Shown piece after piece: positions 26,702 to 36,994 of a stretch of 64,000 nt of DNA (position 1 is the first letter of the stretch; every line of letters starts with the position of its first letter). The notes under the pieces were generated by a model. The model was not told the origin of the DNA and did no database searches. It was given only the letters and a program-made list of their open reading frames with translations. Made by a program: the position numbers and the translations under genes. Origin of the DNA: Microvirga sp. (lineage in GTDB: Bacteria > Pseudomonadota > Alphaproteobacteria > Rhizobiales > Beijerinckiaceae); assembly GCA_031181145.1 (NCBI GenBank), contig JAPSLB010000009.1, forward strand, positions 55,552 through 119,551, given 5' to 3'.

Positions 26702-28117
26702 GTGCTCCATGTCTCGACCCGCGGGGAAGCTCCCGCGCTTGGCTTTTCCGATGCGCTTATGACCGGCCTCGCCAGGGACGGCGGCCTCTACATGCCTCAA
26801 GCCTGGCCGCGCCTGACGCCGAACACGATCGAGGGCTTTGCCGGGAAATCCTACGCGGACGTCGCCAAGGCCGTGCTCGGTCCGCTCGTGGACGGGGACA
26901 TCCCGGCGGCCGACCTCCATCGCATGATCGACGAGGCCTATGCCTCGTTTCGCCATGAGGCCGTCTGTCCCCTGACCCAGCTCGGCGACAACCTCTTCGT
27001 GCTCGAACTCTTCCACGGCCCCACCCTTGCGTTCAAGGACGTGGCGATGCAGCTCCTGGGCCGCCTCATGGACCACGTGCTGAAGGCTCGCGGCGCGCGC
27101 GCCACCATCGTCGGCGCGACCTCGGGCGACACGGGCAGCGCCGCGGTCGAGGCGTTCAAGGGCCTCGAACAGGTCGACATCTTCATCCTCTATCCGCATG
27201 GCCGCGTATCGGACGTCCAGCGCCGCCAGATGACGACGGTGGCCTCGCCCAACGTGCATGCCCTGGCGGTGGAAGGCACTTTCGACGACTGCCAGAACAT
27301 GGTGAAGGGCATGTTCAACAACGCCCGCTTGCGCGACGAGCTGCAACTCTCGGGCGTGAACTCCATCAACTGGGCCCGCGTGGCGGCGCAGGCGGTCTAT
27401 TATTTCACCGCCGCCGTGGCGCTTGGCGGGCCCCACCGCCCCGTTTCCTTCTCGGTGCCCACCGGCAATTTCGGCGACATTCTCGCGGGCTGGGTCGCCA
27501 AGCGCATGGGCCTGCCCATTGACCGCCTGATGATCGGTACCAATTCCAACGACATCCTGGCACGCACGCTCCATGCCGGCGCCTACGAGATCAAGGGCGT
27601 GGAGCCCACGACCTCCCCGTCCATGGACATTCAGATCTCCTCCAATTTCGAGCGCCTGCTGTTCGAGGTCTATGGCCGCGATGGCGAAGCGATCCGCCGC
27701 TTGATGGCAAGCCTCAATCAGTCGCGTTCCTTCATGATCGAGGCAGGCCCCCTCGCCCGCATTCGCGAAGAGTTCTCGGCCCAGGCCGTGAACGAGGCGA
27801 GTGTCGCCGACGAGATGGCCCGGACCTACCGTGCGACCGGCTATGTGCTCGATCCGCACAGCGCTGTCGGCACCCGTGCGGGCCGCGCGCTCTTGACGGA
27901 CAAGCCGGAGGTGCCCGTGGTGGCCCTCTCCACCGCCCATCCGGCCAAGTTCCCCGACGCGGTCGAGCGTGCGACGGGCGTTCGCCCCGCACTTCCGCCG
28001 CACATGGCTGATCTGATGGAGCGCGAGGAGAGCTTCACGGTTCTCCCGAACGATCAGGCATCGGTGGAGCGCTTCATCCGTGAGCGCGCCCGAGCCGTCA
28101 AAGGCGCGGCTGCATGA
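26702..28117 (+). CDS. thrC: Threonine synthase
   Basis: A 471-residue PLP enzyme that converts O-phosphohomoserine to threonine. It is of the long, yeast/proteobacterial type. The PLP lysine is in LAFKDVAMQLLG (near residue 115), and the phosphate-binding loop is GATSGDTGSAA. The conserved SVPTGNFGDILAGW-like segment follows. The start is GTG at 26702, preceded by AGGAG 7 bases upstream; a TTG at 26672 would be before the ribosome-binding site. The stop overlaps the M16 start (ATGA). The pathway partner thrB is at 35066. Confidence 0.94.
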   Translation: MLHVSTRGEAPALGFSDALMTGLARDGGLYMPQAWPRLTPNTIEGFAGKSYADVAKAVLGPLVDGDIPAADLHRMIDEAYASFRHEAVCPLTQLGDNLFVLELFHGPTLAFKDVAMQLLGRLMDHVLKARGARATIVGATSGDTGSAAVEAFKGLEQVDIFILYPHGRVSDVQRRQMTTVASPNVHALAVEGTFDDCQNMVKGMFNNARLRDELQLSGVNSINWARVAAQAVYYFTAAVALGGPHRPVSFSVPTGNFGDILAGWVAKRMGLPIDRLMIGTNSNDILARTLHAGAYEIKGVEPTTSPSMDIQISSNFERLLFEVYGRDGEAIRRLMASLNQSRSFMIEAGPLARIREEFSAQAVNEASVADEMARTYRATGYVLDPHSAVGTRAGRALLTDKPEVPVVALSTAHPAKFPDAVERATGVRPALPPHMADLMEREESFTVLPNDQASVERFIRERARAVKGAAA

Positions 28118-29397
28118 ACCAGCACTTCATCCGCGAGAAGCGGGTCGACATCACGAGATTGTCCAACGGCCTGACGGTCGCGACCGAGCACATGCCGGAA
28201 ATCGCCACCGCGACCCTCGGCGTGTGGGTCGGCACAGGATCGCGGCATGAGCAGGCGCACGAGCACGGCCTGTCTCATCTCATCGAGCACATGGCCTTCA
28301 AGGGCACGGCGCGACGCTCCGCGCGTCAGATCGCCGAGGACATCGAGAATGTCGGCGGCGACATCAACGCCGCGACGAGCGTCGAATACACGAGCTACAC
28401 GGCGCGCGTGCTTGGCGAGAACGTGGACGTCGCCCTCGACGTGCTTGGCGATATTCTCATCAATTCGGTCTTCGACGAAGCCGAGCTCGCCCGAGAGAAG
28501 GGCGTGATCCTGCAGGAATACGCCGCCGTCGAGGATACGCCGGACGACCTGATCTACGACGCGTTCATGGAGACGGCCTTCGCCGGCCAGCCCGTGGGGC
28601 GTCCCATTCTCGGCACGCCTGACACCATCAGGAGCTTCGACGCCGACACCATCCGCGCTTTTCTCGCCCGCGAATACATTCCCGCGAAGATGGTGCTCGC
28701 CGCCGCGGGCAATGTGGACCACGCGCAGATCGTCGATGCCGCCGAGCGCCTCTTCGGCGCCATGCCGGCCGCCGAGGTTCGCTCCCCAGAGGCCGGGCAT
28801 TACACGGGCGGCGATCGGCGTCTTCCCCGCAAGCTCGAACAGGCCAACATCGTGCTCGGCCTTCCGGGCCTCTCATTCAAGGATTCCGGTTATTACGCGG
28901 CCCACATCTTCGCCCACATCTTCGGCGGCGGACTGACCTCGCGTCTCTGGCACGAGGTGCGTGAAACCCGGGGCCTTGCCTACTCGGTCGATTCCTTCCA
29001 CTGGCCATTCTCCGATTGCGGCCTCTTCGGCATCGGTGCCGGTACGGCAGGGGCAGATGTGAGCGAGTTCACCAAGGTCACTCTCGCCTGCATGCGCCAG
29101 GCGACGCAGGACATCAGCGAGATCGAGATGGTCCGTGCCAAGGCGCAGATGAAAGTGGCCTTGCTGACGGCGCTCGAGACACCCGGCGGGCGCATCGAGC
29201 GGATGGCGCGCCAGCTCCTCTCCTGGGGGCGGATCGTGGGGAGCGACGAGATCGTCCGGAAGGTGGATGCTCTCGACGAAGGTCATGTGCGCGAGGCCGG
29301 GCATCGCCTCTTGCAAGGGAACCCGACCGTAGCCGCCATCGGACCGATCAAGGGCCTGCCCTCTCTCGAGGCGATCAGAGCAGGTCTGCGTGGCTAG
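28114..29397 (+). CDS. M16-family zinc peptidase
   Basis: A 427-residue pitrilysin-type metallopeptidase close to the beta subunit of the mitochondrial processing peptidase. The inverted zinc motif HXXEH is HLIEH (within GLSHLIEHMAFKGT, about residue 55), and the downstream glutamate is in EKGVILQEYAAVEDTPDDL. The second M16 domain covers about 170-390 and carries the FGGGLTSRLWHEVRETRGLAYSV hallmark (written here only in part as GGGLTSRLW and RGLAYSV). No signal peptide was seen. It is translationally coupled to thrC by a 4-base overlap, an arrangement conserved in this group. Confidence 0.92.
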   Translation: MNQHFIREKRVDITRLSNGLTVATEHMPEIATATLGVWVGTGSRHEQAHEHGLSHLIEHMAFKGTARRSARQIAEDIENVGGDINAATSVEYTSYTARVLGENVDVALDVLGDILINSVFDEAELAREKGVILQEYAAVEDTPDDLIYDAFMETAFAGQPVGRPILGTPDTIRSFDADTIRAFLAREYIPAKMVLAAAGNVDHAQIVDAAERLFGAMPAAEVRSPEAGHYTGGDRRLPRKLEQANIVLGLPGLSFKDSGYYAAHIFAHIFGGGLTSRLWHEVRETRGLAYSVDSFHWPFSDCGLFGIGAGTAGADVSEFTKVTLACMRQATQDISEIEMVRAKAQMKVALLTALETPGGRIERMARQLLSWGRIVGSDEIVRKVDALDEGHVREAGHRLLQGNPTVAAIGPIKGLPSLEAIRAGLRG

Positions 29398-29595
29398 TCC
29401 GAGCTGTACCATGCCGCTACGTCATGAACTTTTTCTCCTCAATCCCGCCGCAAACTGACTTCATGCGCGTGGTTAACGATAAATAACGAGTCATGCGGAC
29501 AAGTGGGGGCAGCTTGAGGCTTCGACTTGCCCTCAGGCTCTCTGACCGGTACCAATTCGCCTTTCACCTTTGGACCGGACGAAAGAACCGAAGCA

Positions 29596-32478
29596 TTGCG
29601 AATCGTATCTTTCGCCATAGCCTTTCTTTTGGCGGCTTTCATGGGGCTCACTTGGCCGGCGACCGGCTGGGCGGTGGAGTCCGTGCGCGTCGACCCCAAG
29701 ATGAAGGCGATCGACCTCACCCCCGCCATCGAGCGCTATAAGTCGGACGGAGACGAGATCCGCATTTCCACGGCGCCGGGCCGCGACGGCATTGTGCGCC
29801 GCATCGCCGTGAAGGCGCGCGAGGCCGGGACACGCCCCGACTGGATCGTCTTCGCGCTGACGAACGATACCGATGAGCAGGTGGACCGCCTGCTCGTGGC
29901 TCCGCATTTCCGGCTGACCGGCTCCGGTGTTCTCTGGCCTGATCTCGGATCTTCGCGCATCGCCGCCGTCACGGCCAGCCAGGGTATTCGGCCCGAGCGG
30001 GACGAAAGTCCCGATGCGGACGTGTTCCTCATCACCCTCGACCCGGGCACGACCGTCACTTTCGTGGCGGAGTTGCGCACAGACAACCTTCCCCAGCTCC
30101 ATCTCTGGGATGCCGCCGCCTACAAGGAACGGGTCAACGGCCTGACGCTCTACAAGGGCATCATCATCGGCATCGCGGGCTTGCTGGCCCTGTTTCTCAC
30201 CATCGTGTTCGTGGTGAAGGGCGCCCTGATCTTCCCGGCGGCCGCGGCTCTGGCTTGGGCAGTCTTCGCTTATGCGAGCATCGATTTCGGCTTCTTCCAG
30301 CGTGTATTCCCGATTTCGGAGGCGACAGAGCAGATCTACCGGGCCGGAGCGGAGGCCGTGCTGGCCGCGACCCTGCTCGTATTCCTCTTCGCCTATCTCA
30401 ACCTGAATCGCTGGCACGTCCGCTACAGCCACGTGACGGCCTTCTGGCTGGCTTTCCTGAGCGGGCTCCTGCTGCTTGCCGTCGTCGACGCTTCGGTGGC
30501 TTCCGGCGTGGCCCGCATGTCCGTCGCCGCCGTGGCAGGCATCGGCTTCGTTCTCGTCATCCATCTGGCGACGCATGGCTATGACCGTGCGATCATGCTC
30601 GTGCCCACCTGGCTTCTGCTGATCGCCTGGACGGTAGCGGCGAGTTTCACGATCCTCGGCCAGTTGACCTCCGATCTTGTGCCGCCTGCACTCATCGGCG
30701 GCCTCGTCCTGATCGTCATGCTCATCGGCTTCACGGTGATGCAGCATGCTTTCGCCGGGGGCGGCTTCGCACGCGGTTTCGTCAATGACACCGAGCGCCG
30801 GGCGCTTGCTCTCGCCGGAGCAGGCGACATCGTGTTCGACTGGGACGTGGTGTCCGACAACATCTTCGTCAGCCCGGATATCGAGCATCAGCTTGGGCTC
30901 AAGCGCGGCGCTCTCGAAGGTCCGGCCTCGGCTTGGCTCGAACTGATCCATCCCTTCGACAAGGATCGCTATCGCCTTGCACTCGACACGGTCATCGAGC
31001 AACGCCGCGGGCGCTTGGTGCAGGATTTCCGCCTGCGTTCTTCCTCGAATGCACACCACTGGTTCCGCCTGAAAGCACGCCCGGTGATCGGCTCCGATGG
31101 CGAAGTCATTCGCATCATCGGCACCTTGTCCGATGTCACGAGCAGCAAGAATGCCGAGGAGCGCCTGCTGCATGACGCCGTTCACGACAACCTGACGAGC
31201 CTGCCGAACCGCCAGCTCTTCTACGATCGCCTCGAGGCAGCTCTCACCTTCGCGAGCCAGGACGACACGCTGCGTCCGACCGTGCTCGTGATCGATATCG
31301 ACAAGTTCAAGGATACGAACGATCAGTCCGGCTACGGCGCCGGCGACTCGATCCTGCTCACGCTGTCGCGCCGCCTCGGCCGCCTGCTCAAGCCGCAGGA
31401 CACGTTGGCGCGCATCTCGGGGGACGAGTTTGCGATCATCCTGCTCTCCGAGCGCGAGCCGGACCGCATCATCGCTTTCGCCGATATGGTCCGGCGCATC
31501 GTGACCACTCCGGTCACCTACGCCGACCGCGAAATCTTCCTCACCGCCTCCATCGGCATCGCTCTGCACGATCCGCAGATCGCCGCACGCCGCGAGGAGG
31601 TTCTGCGCAACGCCGAGATTGCCATGGCCCATGCTCGCCGACATGGCGGCGATCGGATCGAGGTGTTCCGCCCCACGATGCGTTCGGATCGCAGCGATCA
31701 CTTCACGATGGAAAGCGATCTGCGCCATGCGCTCGAGCGCAACGAGATGAAGGTTCTGTTCAAGCCTATCGTGCGGATCGAGGACCGGACCATCGCGGGG
31801 TTCGAATCCATGCTGCGCTGGGATCACCCGCGCCTCGGCTGCATCTCTCCCAGCGACTTCATCTCCATCGCCGAGGAGACAGGCCTTATCGTCAAGCTGA
31901 GCGTGTTCCTGCTTGAGCAGACCGCGCGCGAGCTCGCCATCTGGCAAAGCGCCCTGGAAGTAGAGCCCCCGATCTTCGCCAGCGTGAACATGTCGAGCCA
32001 CCACCTCCTGCGCCACGACCTGCTGCAGGAAGTGAAGACTGTGATCGCCCGCACGCGCGTTCTCCCCGGCTCGCTCAAGATCGAGATGACGGAAAGCCTC
32101 GTGATGGAGAATCCGGAATATTCGGCGCAGATGCTGGATCGGCTGAAGGATCTAGGTGCCGGACTCTCGCTCGACGATTTCGGCACGGGCTACTCCGCCC
32201 TCTCCTACCTGCTTCGCTTCCCGTTCGACACGATCAAGATCGACGAGTCGTTCGTTCGGCAGATGGCGTCGGGAAATCCGGTCATCCTGCGCTCCATCAT
32301 CAAGATGGCGCACGAGCTCGGCATGGAGATCGTCGCAGAAGGTGCGGAGAGCGAGTCGGAAGCCATCGAGCTCTACCAGCTCGGCTGCGAATATGCGCAA
32401 GGCCCCGTCTTCGGCGAACCGATGTCGGTGGCGCAGGCCCGCCAGCTCGTGGGCGCGACGACGACGGAAGCCGCTTGA
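29596..32478 (+). CDS. Membrane-bound PAS-GGDEF-EAL protein with degenerate motifs
   Basis: A protein of about 960 residues in c-di-GMP signalling. A signal-like helix (about residues 2-25) precedes a periplasmic beta-rich domain (about 30-180), then about seven membrane helices (about 185-405), the 7TMR-DISM layout. A PAS domain (about 410-515), a GGDEF domain (about 540-700) and an EAL domain (about 715-950) follow. The cyclase motif is SGDEF, not GGDEF, and EAL is ESM, while the NMSSHHL, TES, DDFGTGYS, KIDESF and EGAES phosphodiesterase elements remain. A TTG start at 29596 is chosen because the signal helix begins there; TTG at 29527 is possible. The stop abuts yqgE. Confidence 0.85.
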   Translation: MRIVSFAIAFLLAAFMGLTWPATGWAVESVRVDPKMKAIDLTPAIERYKSDGDEIRISTAPGRDGIVRRIAVKAREAGTRPDWIVFALTNDTDEQVDRLLVAPHFRLTGSGVLWPDLGSSRIAAVTASQGIRPERDESPDADVFLITLDPGTTVTFVAELRTDNLPQLHLWDAAAYKERVNGLTLYKGIIIGIAGLLALFLTIVFVVKGALIFPAAAALAWAVFAYASIDFGFFQRVFPISEATEQIYRAGAEAVLAATLLVFLFAYLNLNRWHVRYSHVTAFWLAFLSGLLLLAVVDASVASGVARMSVAAVAGIGFVLVIHLATHGYDRAIMLVPTWLLLIAWTVAASFTILGQLTSDLVPPALIGGLVLIVMLIGFTVMQHAFAGGGFARGFVNDTERRALALAGAGDIVFDWDVVSDNIFVSPDIEHQLGLKRGALEGPASAWLELIHPFDKDRYRLALDTVIEQRRGRLVQDFRLRSSSNAHHWFRLKARPVIGSDGEVIRIIGTLSDVTSSKNAEERLLHDAVHDNLTSLPNRQLFYDRLEAALTFASQDDTLRPTVLVIDIDKFKDTNDQSGYGAGDSILLTLSRRLGRLLKPQDTLARISGDEFAIILLSEREPDRIIAFADMVRRIVTTPVTYADREIFLTASIGIALHDPQIAARREEVLRNAEIAMAHARRHGGDRIEVFRPTMRSDRSDHFTMESDLRHALERNEMKVLFKPIVRIEDRTIAGFESMLRWDHPRLGCISPSDFISIAEETGLIVKLSVFLLEQTARELAIWQSALEVEPPIFASVNMSSHHLLRHDLLQEVKTVIARTRVLPGSLKIEMTESLVMENPEYSAQMLDRLKDLGAGLSLDDFGTGYSALSYLLRFPFDTIKIDESFVRQMASGNPVILRSIIKMAHELGMEIVAEGAESESEAIELYQLGCEYAQGPVFGEPMSVAQARQLVGATTTEAA

Positions 32479-33090
32479 TCAGGCGTGGCCCGCCTCCATC
32501 GACAGCATGGCGGGCTCGATACCGATCCGGCGCAGGGCCATCTCATAGCGGATTTCGACGGGCGCTCTGAAGATCAGCTCGGCATCGGCGGGGCAGTTGA
32601 GCCAACCGTTGGCCTGAAGCTCAAGCTCGAGCTGACCCGCGCCCCAGCCCGCATAGCCGAGAGCGAGCACCGCATTCTGAGGGCCTCTGCCCTGGGCGAT
32701 GGCGCGGAGAATATCGATGGTGGCCGTCAGGCATACGCCGTCGTCGATGGGCAGCGTGGACTGGGAGATGTGGAAATCCGGCGAATGCAGCACGAAACCG
32801 CGGCTCGTCTCCACCGGACCGCCCATGAGAACCTGCATGCGGCTCACCTGTTCCGGGAGATGGATACGCTCCAGCTCGGGGACGATCTCGAGCTGGACCA
32901 GAAGGTCGGACATGTTCACGTTCGCGGCAGGACGGTTGAGAATGATCCCCATCGCCCCTTCCGGCGAATGGGCGCAGACATAGATCACCGCGCGGGCGAA
33001 GCGTTCGTCCACCATGCCGGGCATTGCCACCAGCAATTGCCCGTCGAGATAGGGGGAGCCGGCGCCGTAGGGATCTTGCTGAAAGCTCAT
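32479..33090 (-). CDS. YqgE/AlgH-family protein (DUF179)
   Basis: A 203-residue cytoplasmic protein of the YqgE/AlgH family. Conserved features are [20 protein letters not shown] near the start, [10 protein letters not shown] (about 50), the [17 protein letters not shown] loop and [16 protein letters not shown]. The molecular role is unknown; some members affect alginate or cell-envelope genes. The start at 33090 fits the family; the open frame continues upstream for 183 codons without homology. Its stop codon abuts the GGDEF-EAL gene (TGATCA at 32476-32481). It diverges from the DsbD-N-like gene 105 bp away. Confidence 0.9.
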   Translation of the reverse strand: MSFQQDPYGAGSPYLDGQLLVAMPGMVDERFARAVIYVCAHSPEGAMGIILNRPAANVNMSDLLVQLEIVPELERIHLPEQVSRMQVLMGGPVETSRGFVLHSPDFHISQSTLPIDDGVCLTATIDILRAIAQGRGPQNAVLALGYAGWGAGQLELELQANGWLNCPADAELIFRAPVEIRYEMALRRIGIEPAMLSMEAGHA

Positions 33091-33195
33091 GTCTCGAATC
33101 TGCCTTGCTGGGTCGGCAACCCGATCACGGGATCGTGGATGGCAGACCCGAATAGAATACGCATAAAGGAAGCGCCTCAGGGAGGCGTCAGTTCC

Positions 33196-34023
33196 ATGAC
33201 AACCACATTCCGCATCGCCGCAGTCGCCTTTTTTACGATTCTGTCCTCTTTCGCCGCATTTGGACAGTCCCCCCCTCCCGCAACGTCGGCGCAAGGGTTC
33301 CACTCGCAGGTGCGGCTCCTCTCCGGGGGCAAGCAGGGCGGGCAGTGGCTCGCCGGCATCGAGATCACCCTCGATCCGGGCTTCAAGACCTATTGGCGCA
33401 ATCCCGGCGAATCCGGCCTGCCGCCGAGCTTCGACTGGTCGGCTTCGGAGAATGTGGCCGGTGTCGAAGTCCGGTGGCCCGCCCCGAAACGTCACGAGGA
33501 TGCGGCCGGAATCGCCTATGTCTACAGCCACAGGGTGATCCTGCCCGTTCTGGTCGAACCCAAGGCTGCGGACAAGCCGGTCAAGCTCGCGCTCACGGTG
33601 GATTACGGCGTCTGCAAGGATATCTGCATTCCGGCTCATGCAGACCTGCTCCTGTCCCTCACGGATTCCGGCCCCGACCGCCCGGAGATCGAGAAGGCCA
33701 TGGCCAAGGTCCCGCGCAAGCAGGCCCTGGGCGCTCAGGGCGGATTGGCGGTGGTATCCGTTGAGCCGAAGGCCGGAGAGCCGTCCGCTCTGTCCGTCTC
33801 CGTTCGGGCTCCGGCCGGAACGAAGCCTGTCCTCTTCGCCGAAGTTCCGGAGAACTGGTACGTCTCGACCTCACCGGCAGAGGAGGACGATCGCTTCACC
33901 GTGACCGTCGAGGAAAAGCCCAAGGATGCGACAGGCCCCGTTCCCCTGACTCTCACGCTCGTCGCCGGGGATGAGGCCGTCGAGACGCAGGTGAGCCTCG
34001 ACGGCGGCGAACAGCCGCGCTAG
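33196..34023 (+). CDS. Periplasmic DsbD N-terminal-domain-like protein
   Basis: A 275-residue exported protein. A signal peptide (about residues 1-23) ends in AAFG-Q. The mature part matches the immunoglobulin-like N-terminal domain of DsbD (thiol:disulfide interchange), with GWHTYWRNPG-like sequence seen as [16 protein letters not shown] and the active cysteines in [13 protein letters not shown]. In full DsbD, this domain passes electrons to periplasmic partners, but here the membrane and C-terminal thioredoxin domains are missing. AGGGAGG lies at 33179-33184 before the ATG. It precedes a peroxiredoxin by 39 bases. Confidence 0.85.
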   Translation: MTTTFRIAAVAFFTILSSFAAFGQSPPPATSAQGFHSQVRLLSGGKQGGQWLAGIEITLDPGFKTYWRNPGESGLPPSFDWSASENVAGVEVRWPAPKRHEDAAGIAYVYSHRVILPVLVEPKAADKPVKLALTVDYGVCKDICIPAHADLLLSLTDSGPDRPEIEKAMAKVPRKQALGAQGGLAVVSVEPKAGEPSALSVSVRAPAGTKPVLFAEVPENWYVSTSPAEEDDRFTVTVEEKPKDATGPVPLTLTLVAGDEAVETQVSLDGGEQPR

Positions 34024-34062
34024 TGAGGAACGATCCTCAACCAACAGCTTGGAGCAAAGTGC

Positions 34063-34545
34063 ATGGCCATTCAGGTCGGAGAACGCCTCCCCCAGGTGAC
34101 CTTCCGTGTCATGACCCCGGACGGACCGGTCGCCAAAACGACGGACGACCTCTTCAAGGGACGCAAGGTGGTGCTCGTGGCGGTTCCGGGAGCCTTCACG
34201 CCCACCTGCCATCGCAACCATCTGCCCGGTTATGTGCAGCACGCTCAGGAGATCAAGGCGAAGGGCGTCGACGCCATCCTGGTCACCGCCGTCAATGACG
34301 TTTTCGTCATGGACGCATGGGCCAAGGCCGCAGGCGCCGACGGCATCGAGTTCCTGTCCGACGGCAACGGCGACTTCGCCAAGGCCATCAAACTGACCAT
34401 GGACGGCACGGGCTTCGGCCTCGGCATTCGCTCCCAGCGCTATTCCATGGTGGTGGACGACGGAGTCGTGAAGGCCCTCAACGTCGAAGATACGCCGTCC
34501 AAGGCTCAGGTGTCGGGCGCGGAGAACATCCTGAAGGATCTCTGA
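34063..34545 (+). CDS. Peroxiredoxin (Prx5/AhpE-like)
   Basis: A 160-residue thiol peroxidase that reduces hydrogen and organic peroxides. The peroxidatic cysteine is in the Prx5 motif PGAFTPTCHRNHLPGY (near residue 49). The arginine of the active site is in GIRSQRYSMVVDDG, and the family C-terminus VSGAENILKDL is present. There is no signal peptide, so it is cytosolic. It follows the DsbD-N-like gene and is probably co-transcribed; a terminator lies 23 bases after its stop. Confidence 0.95.
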   Translation: MAIQVGERLPQVTFRVMTPDGPVAKTTDDLFKGRKVVLVAVPGAFTPTCHRNHLPGYVQHAQEIKAKGVDAILVTAVNDVFVMDAWAKAAGADGIEFLSDGNGDFAKAIKLTMDGTGFGLGIRSQRYSMVVDDGVVKALNVEDTPSKAQVSGAENILKDL

Positions 34546-34567
34546 TCCGTTCCGGCCTTACGATACG

Positions 34568-34602
34568 GCCCTTGCCCGCTTGAACGCGCGCAGGGGCTTT
34601 TT
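34568..34602 (+). terminator. Terminator between peroxiredoxin and rnhA
   Basis: GCCCTTGC (34569-34576) pairs, with one G:T wobble, with GCAGGGGC (34590-34597), and five T residues follow. It lies between convergent genes and points rightward. Confidence 0.75.
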
Positions 34603-34613
34603 CATTCGGAGCG

Positions 34614-35069
34614 CTATCTCCGATGCTGCTTGAAAGGCTGCATGGCGGCGACCGCCAGCTCGTCGACACGGATGTTGGTGGGATCGTCCGCATGGCCCTT
34701 GACCCAGTGCCATGCCACATCGTGACGGGATGCGGCCTCATCGAGCGCCCGCCAGAGATCCTCGTTCTTCACCGGCTTGTTGTCGGCGGTGCGCCAGCCG
34801 CGGCGCTTCCAATTGTGCATCCATTGGGTGATGCCCTGGCGCACATACTGCGAATCCGTGAAGAGATCGACGGCGCAGGGGCGCTTGAGGGCGTTGAGCC
34901 CTTCGATCGCAGCCCTGATCTCCATGCGGTTGTTGGTGGTGTGAGACTCTCCGCCCGAAATCTCCTTCTCGCTGCCCTTGAAGAACAGGATGGCCGCCCA
35001 GCCGCCCGGTCCGGGATTTCCCGAGCAGGCGCCGTCGGTATAGATCAGGACGCGCTCAGGATCGCTCAT
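34614..35069 (-). CDS. rnhA: Ribonuclease HI
   Basis: A 151-residue RNase H that cleaves RNA in RNA:DNA hybrids. The four acidic metal ligands are visible: aspartate in [15 protein letters not shown], glutamate in NRMEIRAAI, aspartate in [11 protein letters not shown] and aspartate in RVDELA. Length is standard. The ATG at 35069 overlaps the thrB stop by 4 bases (ATGA). The order ispH-thrB-rnhA is conserved in alphaproteobacteria. Confidence 0.97.
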   Translation of the reverse strand: MSDPERVLIYTDGACSGNPGPGGWAAILFFKGSEKEISGGESHTTNNRMEIRAAIEGLNALKRPCAVDLFTDSQYVRQGITQWMHNWKRRGWRTADNKPVKNEDLWRALDEAASRHDVAWHWVKGHADDPTNIRVDELAVAAMQPFKQHRR

Positions 35070-36031
35070 GCCTCCAGCCCATACTCGCGGGCGTGCTTCA
35101 CATGCCGGTGGAAATGGAGCTTGCGGTCGTATTCCAACGGATCCTTGGGCTTGACGAGCGCGCCCGGCGGCACGTTGAGCCAGTCCACGAGGCGGGTCAG
35201 CATGAAGCGCATGGCCGAGCCGCGGCAGAGAACCGGCAGAGCCTCGATTTCCTCGCCGGAGAGCCGCCGGACGGCCTGATAGCCCGCCAGCATCGCCTGT
35301 CCCTTGGTGAGGTTGAACGAGCCGTCCTGCTCGAAGCACCAGGCGTTCAGGCAAATGGCCACGTCGTAGGCGAAGGCGTCCGTGCAGGCGAAATAGAAAT
35401 CGATCAGTCCCGAGACTTCCGTGCCGATGAAGAACACGTTGTCCGTGAAGAGATCGGCGTGAATGATGCCGGTCGGCAGCCCCCGCGGCCATGCCTCCTG
35501 CAGATAGGAGAGCTCGCGCCTCGTCCGGTCGGCCAAGCCACCGGAGACGGTATCGGCCTGCGCCTCCGCCTGTGCGAAGAGCGGGGCCCAGCCGTCGAGG
35601 GACAGGGCATTCGGCCGGCTCATGGCGAAGTCCTGCCCGGCCAGGTGAAGTTTGGCCAGAGCGCCGCCCAAGGCCTCGCAATGCTTGGCCGTAGGGCGGC
35701 GAACGGCGATGCCCTCCAGGAAGGTGATGATCACGGCGGGCCGGCCCGCAACCCGACCGAGCGCCTGCCCCTGGCGGTTGTTGACCGGCAGCGGACAATT
35801 CAGGCCCTTGTTCGCCAGGTGCTGCATGAGCCCGAGGAAGAACGGCAGGTCCGTCTCCCTCACGCGCTTCTCGTACAGGGTCAGGATGTAGGAGCCTTCG
35901 GTGGTGTGGAGGAAATAATTCGTGTTCTCCACGCCCTCGGCGATGCCCTTGTAGGACAGCACCGTGCCGATATCGTAGGTACCGAGAAAGCTTGCGAGCT
36001 CCTCGTCGCTGACTTCCGTGTAGACTGCCAC
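35066..36031 (-). CDS. thrB: Homoserine kinase (type II)
   Basis: A 321-residue kinase of the APH/choline kinase fold that phosphorylates homoserine, the step before threonine synthase (thrC, at 26702 here). The catalytic loop is [13 protein letters not shown] and the metal-binding aspartate lies in LIDFYFAC, both as in ThrB of Hyphomicrobiales. The N-terminus [16 protein letters not shown] with [13 protein letters not shown] is typical. It follows ispH by 3 bases and overlaps rnhA by 4. Confidence 0.94.
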   Translation of the reverse strand: MAVYTEVSDEELASFLGTYDIGTVLSYKGIAEGVENTNYFLHTTEGSYILTLYEKRVRETDLPFFLGLMQHLANKGLNCPLPVNNRQGQALGRVAGRPAVIITFLEGIAVRRPTAKHCEALGGALAKLHLAGQDFAMSRPNALSLDGWAPLFAQAEAQADTVSGGLADRTRRELSYLQEAWPRGLPTGIIHADLFTDNVFFIGTEVSGLIDFYFACTDAFAYDVAICLNAWCFEQDGSFNLTKGQAMLAGYQAVRRLSGEEIEALPVLCRGSAMRFMLTRLVDWLNVPPGALVKPKDPLEYDRKLHFHRHVKHAREYGLEA

Positions 36032-36034
36032 CGC

Positions 36035-36994
36035 TTACTCCGCCGCCTGCTCACGCAACTCGCGCGGCAAAGGAAAGAACACGCTCTCGTCCGCCGTCGA
36101 CACGCTTTCTACCGAGACTTGGTAGCGTTCTGCAAAGGCATCGATGATCTCTTCCACCAGGATTTCCGGCGCGGAGGCGCCGGCGGTGATGCCGAGGCTG
36201 CGAATGTTCCCGAACAGCGACCAGTCGATATCCTCCGCCCGCAGGAGGAGGCGCACCAGCGAGCATCCTTCCCGCTCGGCCACTTCGCGCAGGCGCTGGG
36301 AGTTGGAGGAATTGGGCGAGCCCACCACGATCATGGCATCGACCTGGGGCGCCACGCGCTTGACCGCCCCCTGGCGGTTGGTGGTGGCATAGCAGATGTC
36401 TTCCTTGTGCGGCCCGACGATGGAGGGATAGCGCTCCTTCAGCGCCTCCACCATGTCCTGGGTATCGTCGACGGACAGAGTCGTCTGGGTCACGAAGGCC
36501 AGATTCTCCGGATCCTCGGGCTGCAGCCGGGCGATATCGTCCACGGTCTCGACCAGGGTCGCCGCCCCTTTCGGCAGCTGCCCCATAGTGCCGACCACTT
36601 CCGGATGGCCCGCATGGCCGATCAGGATGATGTGCCGGCCGCGCTTGTGGTGGACCTGCGCCTCCCGGTGAACCTTGGTCACCAGCGGGCAGGTGGCGTC
36701 GATAGCGAAGAAATTGCGAGCCCGTGCGGCCTCCGGCACCGATTTCGGAACTCCATGGGCCGAGAAGATGACGGGAGCCTTGGTGTCCGGGATCTCGTCG
36801 AGCTCCCGCACGAAGACCGCCCCTTTCCGCTTCAGGTTTTCCACCACGTATTTGTTGTGCACGATCTCATGGCGCACATAAACCGGCGCTCCATGGATCG
36901 TCAGCGCCTTCTCGACGGCGTCGATGGCGCGGACGACACCGGCGCAGAAGCCGCGCGGGGCGCAAAGCAGAATGTCGAGGGCTGGCTTGGTCAT
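36035..36994 (-). CDS. ispH: 4-hydroxy-3-methylbut-2-enyl diphosphate reductase
   Basis: A 319-residue iron-sulfur enzyme, last step of the MEP isoprenoid pathway. The three cluster cysteines are at PRGFCAGV (about residue 17), DATCPLV (about 101) and [10 protein letters not shown] (about 201). HGVPKS and [11 protein letters not shown], which bind the diphosphate, are present. Standard length. It is the first gene of a leftward ispH-thrB-rnhA operon and diverges from the Kef-type antiporter gene 162 bp away. Confidence 0.97.
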   Translation of the reverse strand: MTKPALDILLCAPRGFCAGVVRAIDAVEKALTIHGAPVYVRHEIVHNKYVVENLKRKGAVFVRELDEIPDTKAPVIFSAHGVPKSVPEAARARNFFAIDATCPLVTKVHREAQVHHKRGRHIILIGHAGHPEVVGTMGQLPKGAATLVETVDDIARLQPEDPENLAFVTQTTLSVDDTQDMVEALKERYPSIVGPHKEDICYATTNRQGAVKRVAPQVDAMIVVGSPNSSNSQRLREVAEREGCSLVRLLLRAEDIDWSLFGNIRSLGITAGASAPEILVEEIIDAFAERYQVSVESVSTADESVFFPLPRELREQAAE

